64,000 nucleotides of DNA from Trema orientale (Eukaryota > Streptophyta > Magnoliopsida > Rosales > Cannabaceae): NCBI GenBank assembly GCA_002914845.1, contig JXTC01000331.1, positions 286,931 to 350,930 of the forward strand. Direction: 5' to 3'. The notes under the pieces were generated by a model. That model was not told the origin of the DNA. It did no database searches and was given only the letters and a program-made list of their open reading frames with translations. Both the position numbers and the translations under genes were made by a program. This document shows, piece by piece, positions 46,683 through 58,883 of this stretch (its first letter is position 1; each line of letters starts with the position of its first letter).

Positions 46683-49374
46683 ATGGCGGTTGCAGATCCA
46701 TCGTCCCCAACTCTTCAGCTTCCATGCTCACCGTCTCCGCCATATCCCGCCACCAAAGCTTCAGCTCCCAGTATCGCGCTCTCTGGGTTTGGGTCTTTCC
46801 CTTCGCTTTCAGCCTCTCTCTCCTTGTTAGTCCTTCGATTCTGCTCCCAAAGTTCTCGTAACTCCATTTTTGAATTCTTCTCTCCATTCTTGATTTTGGG
46901 TTAATCGTTTTGATTTTTGTTTACAGTACCCAGATGTCTACCGGAGAAGTTTTCCGGTTCAATTGAACCGGACCCAGATCAAGATTGTGACAATGAAAAG
47001 ACAGAGGTTCTAATTATTATTTATTTATTTATTTTCTATATTAATGTCAAATTCTTATTGGTTTCATGCGTGCAAAATCTGGCCTTTCATGGCAACGTAG
47101 TAGTTGCCCCACTAAAGGGTTTTTGTAGAATATTTATTATCTGGGTCATTTATAGTAAAATTGAATTCATTGGGTAGTAGTAAAAATATTAGTTTTAACT
47201 GGAGGTTCTCATTTCTGTAATGGGATGACACCCCTTTTTAGAAAGGTGGACTTAAAGGGATAATATTTCCAGTTCTGACAAGAATTAAATATTAGAACAA
47301 AGTTGCATAAGTATGTAGATTGTGAAAAAAGTTGTCACTACTGAATCTATACGTATGTAGTAGTTAACCTTTGCACATAGTTGGCTCCCAAAGTCTTAAA
47401 GTATCAAATCCATTATTTGTTGTTCCACTTTGTGCAGTCTATGTTGGGGTGCTAAAATTTGTGTGTCTTTATGTTATCCTTATTATACCTACGGATTTTT
47501 TTTTTTTTTAATTAATGAATATTATAACTACGGTTTTGAGCTGCATTGATGTGTAGTTTGTTGAATTTTTGTCTCAGACACGTCAGCCAAAGGGGTTTTC
47601 AATTCTGGACATCCTGAAGAAATCAAATTCCTTTCTACCTCAGGTTGTCATAGCTAGTACACTTCTGGCTTTAATCTATCCACCTTCCTTCACATGGTTT
47701 ACCACCAGGTCGTTGATTTTTCTTTTATTTGAATTCTCTATAGAACTCAGGAGCCACTCTAACTTCGTTCTAGTTTTATTTTAGTTGCAGCTTTTGGGAA
47801 ATGAAAAGTTAGATTTGAAAATACTGGTGTGAGAGTAAATGTCAGCTTCATAAAGGAACTTAGGTTTTGACCAAATTATGCACTTAGTATTGTTTTGTGT
47901 TATGTTTTCAGGTACTATGCACCTGCATTAGGCTTTTTGATGTTTGCAGTTGGGGTTAATTCCAGTGAAAAGGATTTTCTGGAAGCTTTTAAGAGACCAG
48001 CTGCTATATTTGCTGGTTACATTGGTCAATTTGTAGTCAAGCCGCTTCTTGGATATTTTTTTGGCATTATTTCGGTTGTAGTTTTTGGTCTACCAACTCC
48101 TATAGGTTAGATTTAGCGTGCTTGGTCTTATAAACACTGGTGTGCTTGCACTAACTATGTTCTCAATTTGTTTTAGCGGCTGGGATTATGTTGGTATCAT
48201 GTGTTAGCGGTGCACAGCTCTCCAATTATGCTACCTTTCTGACTGACCCGCAAATGGCCCCCCTAAGCATCGTCATGACCTCATTATCTACGGCAACTGC
48301 AGTAGTTGTCACACCATTGTTGTCACTCTTGCTCATTGGAAAGAGACTGCCTGTTGATGTTAAAGGAATGATTTCTAGCATACTGCAAATTGTAATTGCT
48401 CCAATAGCCTCTGGCTTGCTTCTGAATAGGTGATACGTTTTCGGCCAAAATTAATTTTTTATCCAACAGCCTCTTTGAAACGTCCTAACTTGCATTACAC
48501 AATTTCGTTCTCAGGTTTTTTCCCCGGCTCTGTGATGCTATTCGTCCATTCTTGCCTCCTCTATCAGTATTTGTGACAGCTCTCTGTGTCGGAGCACCAC
48601 TTGCTATTAACATAGAGTCCGTTTTGTCTCCTTTTGGAGTAACCATTTTGTTACTCATTGTTGCGTTTCATTTATCAGCATTTATAGCTGGTTATATCCT
48701 CACCGGAGTCGTATTTCATAAGGCACATGATGTGAAAGCATTGCAAAGAACGCTATCCTACGAGACAGGTTTTTTTTTTTTTTGGGTCTGTTGTGCCTGC
48801 AGAAAAATTTATTGCACGATCTAACTTCCTTGTTTAAAATAATAATTATTTTTCAGGAATGCAAAGCAGTCTTCTTGGCCTTGCACTTGCTAATAGATTT
48901 TTCCAAGATCCACTAGTTGGTGTTCCTCCAGCAATTTCTGTAAGTAGATACGTTGGTTCTCTGTTTTATCCAGTTTAAGTGTTGTTATCTTACTGCACGA
49001 AGTACTGCTAGTCTATGGCTTGACGTAATTTGCTTTCACTTATGGAAGCAAGTCTGCTGAGAAATAAGTTATGTCCCTCAGTGTCATTTGTTGGCTGAGA
49101 TAATTTGAAAGTTCATTATTTATTTGTTACATGCTTGCATTGATATCCTATATTTGTAATCATAGCGTACTGAATGTTACAGAGGCCACTAGCAAAACTT
49201 TTTTTGAGCATTTGAAGTTACAATTCTTTTTACCTTGGTAGAATATGTCCACACTATGCATTGAATGTTCCAAAAAAGATTTAGCATATTAATTGTTTCT
49301 CTAATTTGCAGACTGTAATCATGTCATTGATGGGCTTCTCTCTTGTCATGATTTGGGCTAAAAGGAAGGATTAA
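46683..49374 (+). CDS. Plastid BASS5/BASS6-type sodium/metabolite (bile acid family) transporter
   Basis: Eight exons with consistent phases (46683-46857, 46927-47006, 47578-47708, 47912-48105, 48177-48429, 48515-48768, 48857-48939, 49312-49374) encode 410 residues. The N-terminus (about 1-80) is Ser/Pro-rich with few acidic residues, as in a chloroplast transit peptide. The membrane domain has YPPSFTWF, ALGFLMFAVGVNSSEKDF, KRPAAIFAGYIGQF, GIMLVSCVSGAQLSNYATFLTDP, MTSLSTATAVVVTPLLSLLLIGK and a C-terminal YETGMQSSLLGLALA...DPLVGVPPAIS. These match Arabidopsis BASS5 (At4g12030) and BASS6 (At4g22840). BASS6 exports glycolate in photorespiration; BASS5 carries glucosinolate precursors in Brassicales only, so a BASS6-like role is likelier. 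The exon 1 donor is the least certain boundary. The ATG at 46683 is the first in frame. Confidence 0.92.
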
Positions 49375-50094
49375 CTTTAGAGCCATACTGCCTTCGCTTG
49401 TGATTCTACTATCTTGGGGCAAGAAGCATTTTCCATCAACTACTAATATTATGTATGATGAATTTGTTCTTTCTTATTTTTTTCATTCTCTAAGAATAAT
49501 ACCAATCCATTCTTCACTCCTGACAACATGTTGCCGATATCTTGCGAGGACTAGAGTTTGCTTAACTTTAAGCAAAGGCAAAATAACTTTCATCTTTCCT
49601 CACAGGCCTGAAGATTATTCTAATTGTCATTCTTTATGTGTGGAAGAGATTGATTTAGATCTTTGTGATCTAAAGGAGCATCCAAGTTACTAGCAGGTGC
49701 TCTCTCCTGAATTGTGCAAATCATCTAACCTTTTCTTTCTTTATATACTGTTAAGGGGTCTGAAGTACTCTGGTTGTCCTTTATCTGCCTCTATCCAGAG
49801 GTTTCTGTATGACTTATGATTTTTACCCCTCATCTGGACACCATAGTTTTTGCTGTCCAGATGCTGTAGGATTGAGCACAGCTACTGTGTGGAGAGGTGT
49901 CTATGTAAAGGATGTCAACATGGAATTTTTCAAAGATGAACTTTCAAATGTCATGTCTGGAATATTTTGAAAGTTTAAGGGCCAAAATGGGATTTAAGTC
50001 ATTTTTAGAGGCTAAAAATATGATAAACCTAAAGTTAAATGTTATAAGCATCTGACGCTATCATTTTGAAAATTTATCAGCCTTGTGCATGTCA
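49375..50094. other. 3' flank of the BASS gene
   Basis: Likely 3' UTR to about 49500-49900; no other gene seen. Confidence 0.4.
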
Positions 50095-50610
50095 TGTTGT
50101 CGTTTTGTGTTGATGCTGTTTTCAAACTGTTGTTATATGCATCCATTATTGTCGTTTTTCAATATCATTTATCATATTTAAATTGATAGTCGTAGGTTTT
50201 TGGTATTCAATTATGTAGCTGTCCTATGCATCGGATGTTCTCTTTAAAAACATGGTCGTTAGTGATAAATGTTATCGTTCTTTACCTGCGGTCGTTTTTC
50301 TAGTCTAGTTGTCGTTTGTGATGTATGTTATCGTTCTTTAATTATGGTTGTTTTTATTATACAACAAATGACAAATAACTTATAAAAACGACAACTCTGA
50401 TGATTATGTTATTATTAATGACTTAAAATCTGAAGGACCACTACTCCGAATCCCATGCATATCATGACAATAATTAATACTTAAAAGTAGAATTTTGAAA
50501 ACGACAATAACATATGCAAATTACGTATGTGTCTGTACGACAAATATGTTGGAAATGATAACAGAAGGGCGATATATAAAGTTCTAAGAACGAAAGCATA
50601 TATTGCAAAC
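50095..50610. repeat. Block with opposing clusters of the ACGACAA word
   Basis: The left half (50095-50340) carries several TTGTCGTTT / TATCGTTCTTTA words; the right half (50385-50610) carries the inverse AACGACAA / ACGACAATAAC words. This mirrored layout resembles the subterminal motif clusters of CACTA or hAT elements. No clear terminal inverted repeat found. Confidence 0.5.
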
Positions 50611-50847
50611 GACAATAACTTGTTAAAACAAGAACAAGGTTGAAAACTAAAAAGGGAAATGTTTTTCCTCTTTAATCGCTGGAAAAAAAGAACGCGATTA
50701 CTCTTTGATATTCTAAAACGAAAAAGAAAATCAGCAAAATAAAAATTTAGTTTCAGTCGGTTTTTCTTTTGAGCTCTTTGTAATGTACTAATATTCTTCT
50801 ATCATGATCTACAAGGGGAAGATGCTCTTCATTATTGCCAATGTTGT

Positions 50848-51478
50848 AACGTAATGATATTTGTTGGATATATTTTCTAGGTACTAATAAAAATATACTA
50901 CAATGTAATAAAAGTATAAAGAGTAGTCGGATACACTCAAAGGTTGAAGTATTAAACAATCTCTATTAAAATTTAAACAATATTCGAGGGTTTGTTTACT
51001 ACTTACTAAATAAAAGTTGCTGAACAGATATGACCAAAGGGCGACTACCTAAAGGGCAACCACCTCATTACTCATCATCGAAAAGTAAGTGCACCAATTA
51101 TAAACCACATAATGTGTAGTCACTATCTTCTACAAAAGAGTGAGCAACACCTACTAAAGTGATGATCAATTAATATGAGGGGACATTCACCACCTATTTG
51201 ATAAAGGTGACGGCCACAAAGTGTACCCACTTATTAAATAGCGACCACATTTAAAGAATGATCACTAGCTGATAAATGAAACTAAACTTAGAAAATGATT
51301 GTCTACTTATATCAAAATAGATGGATCGTCCACCCAAATCAAAATAAGGTGACCCTCCACCTACATCAGAATATACTAACCCGTATACTTACCTCTCATA
51401 CTTACCTATGAGTGAGACCTCACATATATATATATGGAGAAAATCCCTATAAATTATTACTCACCCGGCTACTCATAT
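50848..51478 (-). mobile_element. Possible LTR fragment (copia-like)
   Basis: On the minus strand the stretch ends in TATCATTACGTTACAACA followed by TTGGCAAT..GAAGAGC, which loosely resembles the plant copia junction of LTR end and primer-binding site. No internal genes follow. A tentative fossil call. Confidence 0.3.
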
Positions 51479-51684
51479 ATATGTGTCGCCAATGGCAGGT
51501 CCCATTAATATGCATGCACAAATTCCATAGACTTAAAACTAATTACATAATTAGGTGATAGATCTTATTGTTAATTGGCTGAAGCATTAGATATCGTATA
51601 CTAATATATGAACGCACAAATTCCATTCAATCAAAATTCGTTACAACAAGTAGTGGTCAAAAGTCAAATTAAACTGATAAACTC

Positions 51685-52740
51685 TCAAACTCGATCATTA
51701 ATCTCAGTTGGCAACTCAAAGCGACAGATGGGGCAACTATGACTCATCTCCATCCACTTAACAATACAATCCCCATGAAACACATGACAGCAAGGCATCC
51801 GAGTCAGCTCGGTCCCACTCAGCATATCGTCCATGCAAACCGTACATGTCATCACGTCACCTGAGCAAGCGTCGTCGTCCGCCTCGCATATAAACTTCTC
51901 CAACTCCTCCACCGCCGCTTTCGCCGCCGGAGCCACCCCGACCGTCGCCGCCATCTCCGCCGATTCCCTCAAGACCAGCTCAGTGACTCCCTCTTGACCA
52001 AACAATGACATAAACCGAGTCAAACTCAAACTCGTTAAGGTAATACGACCGTCTTGTTCCACAGTATTCCTCGAACCCAAAACGCCTCCACGCTCACTCT
52101 CGGTAACTCGCTCTTGACTCGGCCCCCACGCGAACTGAGTCGGGCTCAGAGAACTCGTCAACGTGCGGCGGTCGTGCTCCAAAATCCTCGCAGCCAAGTT
52201 CTGACCACTCTCCGAAATCTCCTCCTGCTCCCTCGACCGGAGCAGCGACTCGATGAACCGGAGAGGGACCGCGACCCGGTTCTCTATCGTGACCCGCATG
52301 CGCAGACTCGTCCGACCCGAATTCGAACGGTCCCGAACCATCCGGGTCGCGAACTCCGAAATCTTGCTGAACATGCCTTCCTCGCCGCCGACCAACCGCT
52401 TCACGAACGCGCCGTCGTCTCCGTCGTTAAGGTGGCGGGGTTTACCCCAGTAGAGGTTCTCCAAGGGGCGGAATGGGATAGCGAGGAGGACGAAGGCGTC
52501 TCTCAAGGCGGAAACGACGTCGTCCGACCCGGACCCGAATTGGTGAAGTGGGCAATCCAGCTCGTGAGTGGAGTTGTGATCTGGGACGGAGGTTGCGCTG
52601 TCGGAGTTACAGTGGTACCTCCGTACGACGTTGAAAACGACGGTGAGTTTTGGGGAGGAAAGCCTTTGGTCCGGGAAGTATATACTTTCGGCGTAAACAT
52701 ACACGTGAGAGCTCCCGTTCAGATTTGATGTTGTAGCCAT
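51685..52740 (-). CDS. RING-H2 finger protein (probable E3 ubiquitin ligase), array copy A
   Basis: A single exon encodes 351 residues. The C-terminal RING-H2 (residues 299-339) has all eight zinc ligands: Cys299, Cys302, Cys317, His319, His322, Cys325, Cys336, Cys339 (CTVCMDD...PCCHVFHGDC...CPICRFELP), plus the Trp329 expected at the E2 contact. The N-terminal 170 residues (HVYVYAES..., KLTVVFNVVRRY, STHELDCPL, SKISEFATRMVR, LRMRVTIENRV) are shared by every copy of this array and match no domain I know. The middle is variable. No signal peptide or membrane segment. Expected soluble ubiquitin ligase; target unknown. The ATG at 52740 aligns with the start of copy B. Confidence 0.92.
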   Translation of the reverse strand: MATTSNLNGSSHVYVYAESIYFPDQRLSSPKLTVVFNVVRRYHCNSDSATSVPDHNSTHELDCPLHQFGSGSDDVVSALRDAFVLLAIPFRPLENLYWGKPRHLNDGDDGAFVKRLVGGEEGMFSKISEFATRMVRDRSNSGRTSLRMRVTIENRVAVPLRFIESLLRSREQEEISESGQNLAARILEHDRRTLTSSLSPTQFAWGPSQERVTESERGGVLGSRNTVEQDGRITLTSLSLTRFMSLFGQEGVTELVLRESAEMAATVGVAPAAKAAVEELEKFICEADDDACSGDVMTCTVCMDDMLSGTELTRMPCCHVFHGDCIVKWMEMSHSCPICRFELPTEINDRV

Positions 52741-52889
52741 TATTACCGTACTAGAGTAATGGAAGAAGCTTTAGTATGTAGTCTAATCGTTTAGGACTCC
52801 TTGGTTTAATTACTAATGTTTTGATCTCAGATCACATTCCTTTACTCATTAGTATTATGGATACACTTACCTCAATCGATTTTTTTGTG

Positions 52890-53110
52890 ATATGGATGAT
52901 TAGTGCTTAAATTAAGAGATTATCCAAAGAGTAAATAGGAAATACAATTGAGAGATTTTGTTTCCTTTTCCGTATCCTCCTAGATTTTATTTCCTTTTTC
53001 TTTATTTTCCATGACTAATGGAAAACAAATTAAGCAAAAAAAAAAAAAAAGTTGAAATTTACGTCTAAGAGTTTTCCACTAACATTAATTAATTACGTAC
53101 TGACAAGTTA
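52890..53110. other. Upstream flank shared with RING copy C
   Basis: Shares 'gagattttgtttcctttt', 'gaaattta.gtctaagagttttccact' and neighbouring words with 61850-62060. The duplication unit of the RING array therefore includes several hundred bases of promoter. Confidence 0.6.
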
Positions 53111-53347
53111 ACGAGTAGAAAATTTAGGGTGAGTTAAAGTCTTAGAAGACCTAGAAAAATTAGAGTGTTTATGCTCCACTAAATAAAACAAGCTCTTATG
53201 AGAATTTAATAAAACACTAGTGATTTTTGAGTCCTAAAAAAGTTTTAGATGCCATATCGAAAATGCCTTTGATATAAGTAGATTGGCTTAACTAGCACAA
53301 AGTATAATGAAAGTAAGCTGATTCTTTTTCCATACATCTCATCTAAT

Positions 53348-56300
53348 GGGCATAGACGAAGCCAGTATTTATTATGATCAGTATGGGCTTATGATATGGC
53401 CGGCGTGATTATGAGCCTTGAAAATATTGTATAATAACTTCGTTATCAAGAATATTAAAGATGTTTTTCTCCACACATACAAGTAAATTGTTGTTCATCC
53501 ATTGACGACTCATTCTATTGCGTAGCCAATTTTTGACAAAATTCAAAGAAGAAAATACTCTTTCCACTGTAGCAGTAGCAATTGATAAAATTAATACTAA
53601 CGTTATGAGCCGATAACTAATGGATATACATTTATTTTTCCTGTATCAACCATTTTCTTTGCAAAATCTCTATTTTCTTGTTTTTCTTTTTTTTTTTTAT
53701 ATTCCAATTCGCAGCTTTTATTTGATATGAGCTAAATCTGAGTCTTGACTTATGGATTATTTTCCTCTCTTTAAGTTACTTATCTTTTTAAGTTTTAATT
53801 ATCAACACAATACTTTAGTCCATCACACTTTGAAATGGGGTCTTATAATGTTTTTTTGAAATGGGCTATATAAATTTAGTTTTAATTTTTCTACTTAAAA
53901 TTTATTTTTCTAGCTTTTTTAGATACAAAATTATTAATTAAATTTTTGTATTCAATATTGACTAATATATCTTATTTTATAGATAATATAGTCATTCAAT
54001 CTTTCTTGTGACATTGTAGATCGAAAGTAAGATTTTAGTATTTTTAATTTAGAAAAACTCGTTTCTGTAGAAGCAACTGTTATTAAAATAGTTAAACAAT
54101 ATTTTGTATGTAATAAAAGCATTTAGAAAGGAATCTACTCTTCTTATATAATCGAGTATTTCAATTGGGCTAATTAAATTCTTTTAGAAAATTTCTCTTA
54201 GTACTCTTAATTCAGAAAATAAATCTAAACTGTCAATATCAGAATCCTCACTATGTTTTAGCATATGTTCAAGACTAAGACAATAACTTTTTAAATCATC
54301 ATCATCTAAGGACTTTAATTTTAAAAAATCAAATAAAAATCCAAAAATATTTTCATATACTTTAAACTACTCAAATCTACTTTTAAGAGAATCAATTGCT
54401 TGATCTATTATGTAAATAAAATCATTAATTCTGAAAGACTCCTCAGTAGATTATATTATTCTTTCATTATTAAGATTCTCATCAAATTATATTTTTCTAC
54501 GAATTACTCGTTTTTCATGAAATTTAGGTTCTATTTTCATTTCATTTGCAATTTCTTTAGTTGAAATCATAGCTGATGTAAATCTCTATACTTTTCAAAA
54601 AAGAAAGAATACCTTTCAGTTAGTCTATAGCAGCATCAATTTGCATATCCGTATTTTGTAAGGTCTTACTAACTGAGTTAATAGCAAATAATATATCATA
54701 TCAAATAGTCATACTCAATAAAAATTCAAAATTTTCTAACTCATACATTGCTAGACATTTAGCTATTCACTTTTTATTTTGGGATATTCACTAGTTTCAA
54801 TTAGTTTAAGCAAAGCATCTCTTACTTTTGGAGCTTGAAACTTAATTACCTTAACACTTTCATTATGACTTTCTCAACGTGTTTTTGATAATGATTTGAC
54901 AGTCAAATTAGATATATCATTTTGGTGAAGAAGAGAACAATGTATATATATGTTGTAAAACTCAAAAAATGTTATAGCTCTAGGACAAGACACCGCTATA
55001 TCGCAAATTACAAGACTAAGATTATGACAACCATAAGGTATATAAAATGCTCAAGCATTTATCTCTAACAATCTTTTTTGTACACATTGTTGCTTCCCTT
55101 TCATGTTAGATCTATTATCATATTATTGTCCTCTTATGTCACTAGTATCAAGTTCAAGCTTTTTAATTACATTTACAAGTTCATTAGAAGGACTTTTTCC
55201 TGATGTATCATGTACTACTAGAAATTCTAAAAAATATTCTTCTACTTTTATTGGACTTATTGCAATATTTACACATTTTAAGATAAGAGACATTTGTTAC
55301 TGATGACTTACACCTGGAGTACAATCAAGTATAACTGGAAAATATTTTGCATCTTTAATCTTTTTTAAGTATTGATTTTTTAACTTCGAGAGATAACATT
55401 TGTATTAGCTCATTTTGGATATTATATCCAAGATAATGATTTTGAATTTCACCATCTTGTATACATTGAATATGTTCTTGCATTATTGGATCAAATTCAG
55501 CAATCATTTCAATTAGATTTAAAAATTTTCCATTGTTATGTTGATATATCTTCTCATTTTTTCCACGAAAAGCTAAATTATTTTTAGCTAAGTTCTTTAC
55601 AACAATAATAATTTAGAAACTTTTTCCAATGTTCTTTTTCTCTATTAATCTTTTCTTGAATATTTTTGTCAATTGTCTTATTCTTTAACAATCTCAATTC
55701 TAAATCAATCCAAGCACTCATGTTCATTATATACTTATTAGTTGTTTCATGACATTTAAGTTTACTACTAAGATTTTTCCAATCATTGGATCCTTTATTA
55801 CTTAATTGACTTGTGCTATGTTTTGTGTTAAATAACTCGCAACAAAAACAATATACTTTATTAAAATCTTTTGAATAAACCAACCATTTTCTATCATGTT
55901 TTCTCTATTTTATAATTTTCGTATATAATGTATAAAGAGAAATGCCTAGAATTTTTGTCTTTTGGAAAATTTATGTTATTTTCTCGAATTGGACCTTTTT
56001 CAACTAATAAATCTCTTAACTTATCATCAATAATAATATTTTCCCATCTTCCTGAGTCAAAAATATATGGAGGAACGCTATGTAAATTTTGATTGAGATC
56101 TTCACTTTCTTCACCTATTTTAGACTCTTCCACGTATTCTTAACACTTTTTGCTTGTGTTTTCATCATTTTTATTGCTTGTAAAAAACTTATCAAGAGCA
56201 CTTTTTTGAGATTCAATCAATTTTTCTACTCTTTTTTTTCCTTTAAGTTTCTCATAACCGGATTAATATTTTCTATTAGACATTCTGTGATTATGAATTC

Positions 56301-57000
56301 TAAGTATTATTGATAATTAAACTATATAAAAGATAAACATCCTAATAACAAAAATATAATATCTTAGATTCTTACAAAGAACAACTATAATGAAAATTGA
56401 AAAATATAATGACTAATTTAAATTTCACAAATAAAATTAATAATAGACTTTTATATTTCACGAATCTCAAATAAAATAAATAACAACAATTGAAGATTGA
56501 ACCTGAAACTTGAAGTAAAAAGGTCGGATTCGGTAACTCGGTTGGTCCTCTTTTCTCTTTTTGCACTTGAAAAATAGTGATAGAATTTGAGAGATGTTTT
56601 GAGAGAATCCAAAAATGAGAGAGATGAGCAATGAAAGGATATAGCTAAAAGTCGACTCGGAGGTAATAGAGAGATGGGAATCCGATAATAATAGAGAAGT
56701 AATAGCTAAGCCTAATTAAAGCCTAAACTTGCACGCCAAGGTGAGTGTTTTATGGGCAAGACATGCTTTTTTCTTCTAGAGATAATTGGCATTTTATTAT
56801 TATTTTTTAACATTGGACACATATGAGATATATATGGCCGATAATATTGTTGTGAGTGGATGGAGAGAGTATTAGAAAAAAAAAAGTTTAAGCCTTTCTT
56901 TAGTTAAAAGTAGGCATTTTTCATATCTTTTTTCTACTAGTGGGTTTTGGTTTTTAGGAGACCCTAGGCAATGGCCTTAGTTTCCTAGTTTTGGAGCCGG
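53348..57000 (-). mobile_element. Degenerate autonomous-type hAT transposon (ZMYM1/TTF-type transposase)
   Basis: The minus strand carries a decayed transposase. The N-terminus is at about 56310 (MSNRKY, then SGYEKLKGKK). A TTF-type part follows at 55894-56133 ([23 protein letters not shown]), then 55584-55883 (KVYCFCCELF, SNDWKNLSSKLKCHE, MNMSAWIDLELRL). The dimerisation tail is at 53409-53513 (MSRQWMNNNLLVCVEK). Stops and frameshifts are frequent throughout, so it is inactive. The left end ATAGACGAAGCC and right end GGAGCCGGCCTG resemble hAT-type termini (CAGNGGCGAAGCC); the exact target duplication was not found. It lies between RING copies A and B. Confidence 0.8.
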
Positions 57001-57059
57001 CCTGGCTATGCTATATTGTGAGTAGAAGAGTTTTGTTATAATATTGACTAATTATATAA

Positions 57060-57261
57060 GGATAACACTACACATCCTAATTTTTGTACTAATTTTTTTG
57101 TACTGGCACATGTGGTAGGTAAGTTGTCACAAACTAATTGGTGTGTTAAAACTTACAACAGATAGATTAAACGTTATCACCAATTGAGTGGTGACAAATC
57201 ACATGCAACATGTGTTGGTATTAAAAATTTAGTATAAAAGTTGATACCTCAAGCATTATCT
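57060..57261. mobile_element. 202-bp MITE ('GGATAAT' family), copy 2, perfect 9-bp target duplication
   Basis: Flanked by perfect ATTATATAA repeats (57051-57059 and 57262-57270). The arms GGATAACACTACACATCC and, reverse-complemented, AGATAATGCTTGAGG match copy 1 at 45614. The 9-bp duplication suggests Mutator-like mobilisation. Confidence 0.8.
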
Positions 57262-57729
57262 ATTATATAAATACTACAGATTTCTAGTGGAGAGAGTCTT
57301 ACTAATAATTGATGGAAACATAAATACAATATCTATATGTGTACATGATTTGTTATTGTTTGAAAAACGTAAATACAATGTCTATATGTGTACGAATCAA
57401 TTGGAATTGTTTTAAAATAAATTTAATTAGGTGATCACGCGTGGTGGACGTAATTGAAGCCCATTTTAAATTCTAATATTGAAGAAATAGTGTATATCGA
57501 ATAAAATAAACTTACGAAATAACTAAGTAGCGTACAAATAGAGTTCAAAAGGCTACGTAAATTGGTCACAATTCACAAGTAGAATATTAAAAAATCTTTT
57601 TGTGAAAATGCAGTCTTTAATGTACAAAATAAAGACTCAATTAGCTACTCATTAATCTCAACTGGCAACATTTTCCCTTTTTGTTCATTGTTTTGTAGCT
57701 CTCTTTTTTTTTTTTTTTAAGGTCCAATA

Positions 57730-58480
57730 TCTAGATGAAACTCAATCTTTATTGATTTCTCATAGTATCGTAACTAACATTCTTTACTCAAATGACTCTA
57801 AAGAACTTATCAATACCTGGAGATTTAATTTTGAGGTAGACAGACCTTTAGGTCAAATTTTTCACGTAACATAATCAAATTTTCCCCACCACATTTTCTT
57901 GTGAGGAATATCTTCACCAATTATTTTCATTTGATTAAGTAGCTCTCTAAATTTAGGGGAGTATTCTTTATACAGCCATTATCCTTGATTCTCATATTTT
58001 GAAAGTCTTTTCTCAGAGTTTGAAGTTCAATGTCTCTTACCTTTGAATCTCTCAAGAATTCTTCTTGTAAAATTTCTCAAGCATGTTTAGCTTTAGATAT
58101 CCTCAAGATTCTTTAGAAAAATATGATCAGTAACGACCTTGTGCAGCAACGTAAGTGCATTTTGCGCATTCAACTAGTTGTTCTCAAAATTCTTGGGAAA
58201 ATATGATTAGTAACAAACCTTGTGCATCAAGGTAAGTGCATTTGCATTCCCTAGTTTTTCTTCCTTCAACTTCTTTTGCTAAGCTTCAGTCAACGTTGCT
58301 ACGTTGACTCCTGATCCCACTAATCAACTACTATCAACGAGGTGGTCTTCATCTAGCTTCATGTACTAGAAATCATAGTTTTCTCCATAAAAAAGGGAAT
58401 ATATGGCTGTTGGACGTTCAGACTTGAACATGAATGCTGGCCATGATTTTTCTTATTAAAACCTCTTTTTTTCCTTTCAT
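57730..58480 (-). mobile_element. Ty1/copia gag fragment (fossil)
   Basis: Decayed minus-strand similarity to plant copia gag (UBN2/DUF4219 type), for example a segment near IELQTLRKDFQNMRIK and LRELLNQMKIIGEDI-like residues. It is heavily broken, has no pol region, and no LTR pair was identified. Appears old. Confidence 0.6.
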
Positions 58481-58883
58481 TTTTTGAGCCCTAACCTTCC
58501 TACAAACCCTGCCACAATGTGTTGGCTATATAATTTCAGCTTAGAAAGATGGCTAAATGCACAATTTTTATTACTAAAAAAACTAAAACTGCAGCAATTT
58601 TAGTAAAATTAATACAAGAGAAAGGAGCAACAGTACCTTTTTGGCAAAAAAGAGCGGCTTTCATCCACTTGCTGATCAGATTTTTTCCAGATCCTAATAC
58701 ATAAAGGAAGTAGAATCTTCTTTAATACAGTTGATCTTTTTAAGTCTCAGCTCTATGCAGCTATACATTTACACATAAACTAAATTAACAAAGTAAATAA
58801 AATAATTAAGCAGTATATAATAAACGTCAACAGTACTGAAAATACCTAGTCTTTAATTTGCAAAATAAAGACTTACTTAGCTA

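Noticed and set aside
52054-52728. 224-codon plus-strand frame opposite RING copy A
   Set aside because: High-GC antisense frame of a real gene; Arg/Pro-rich composition typical of such shadows.
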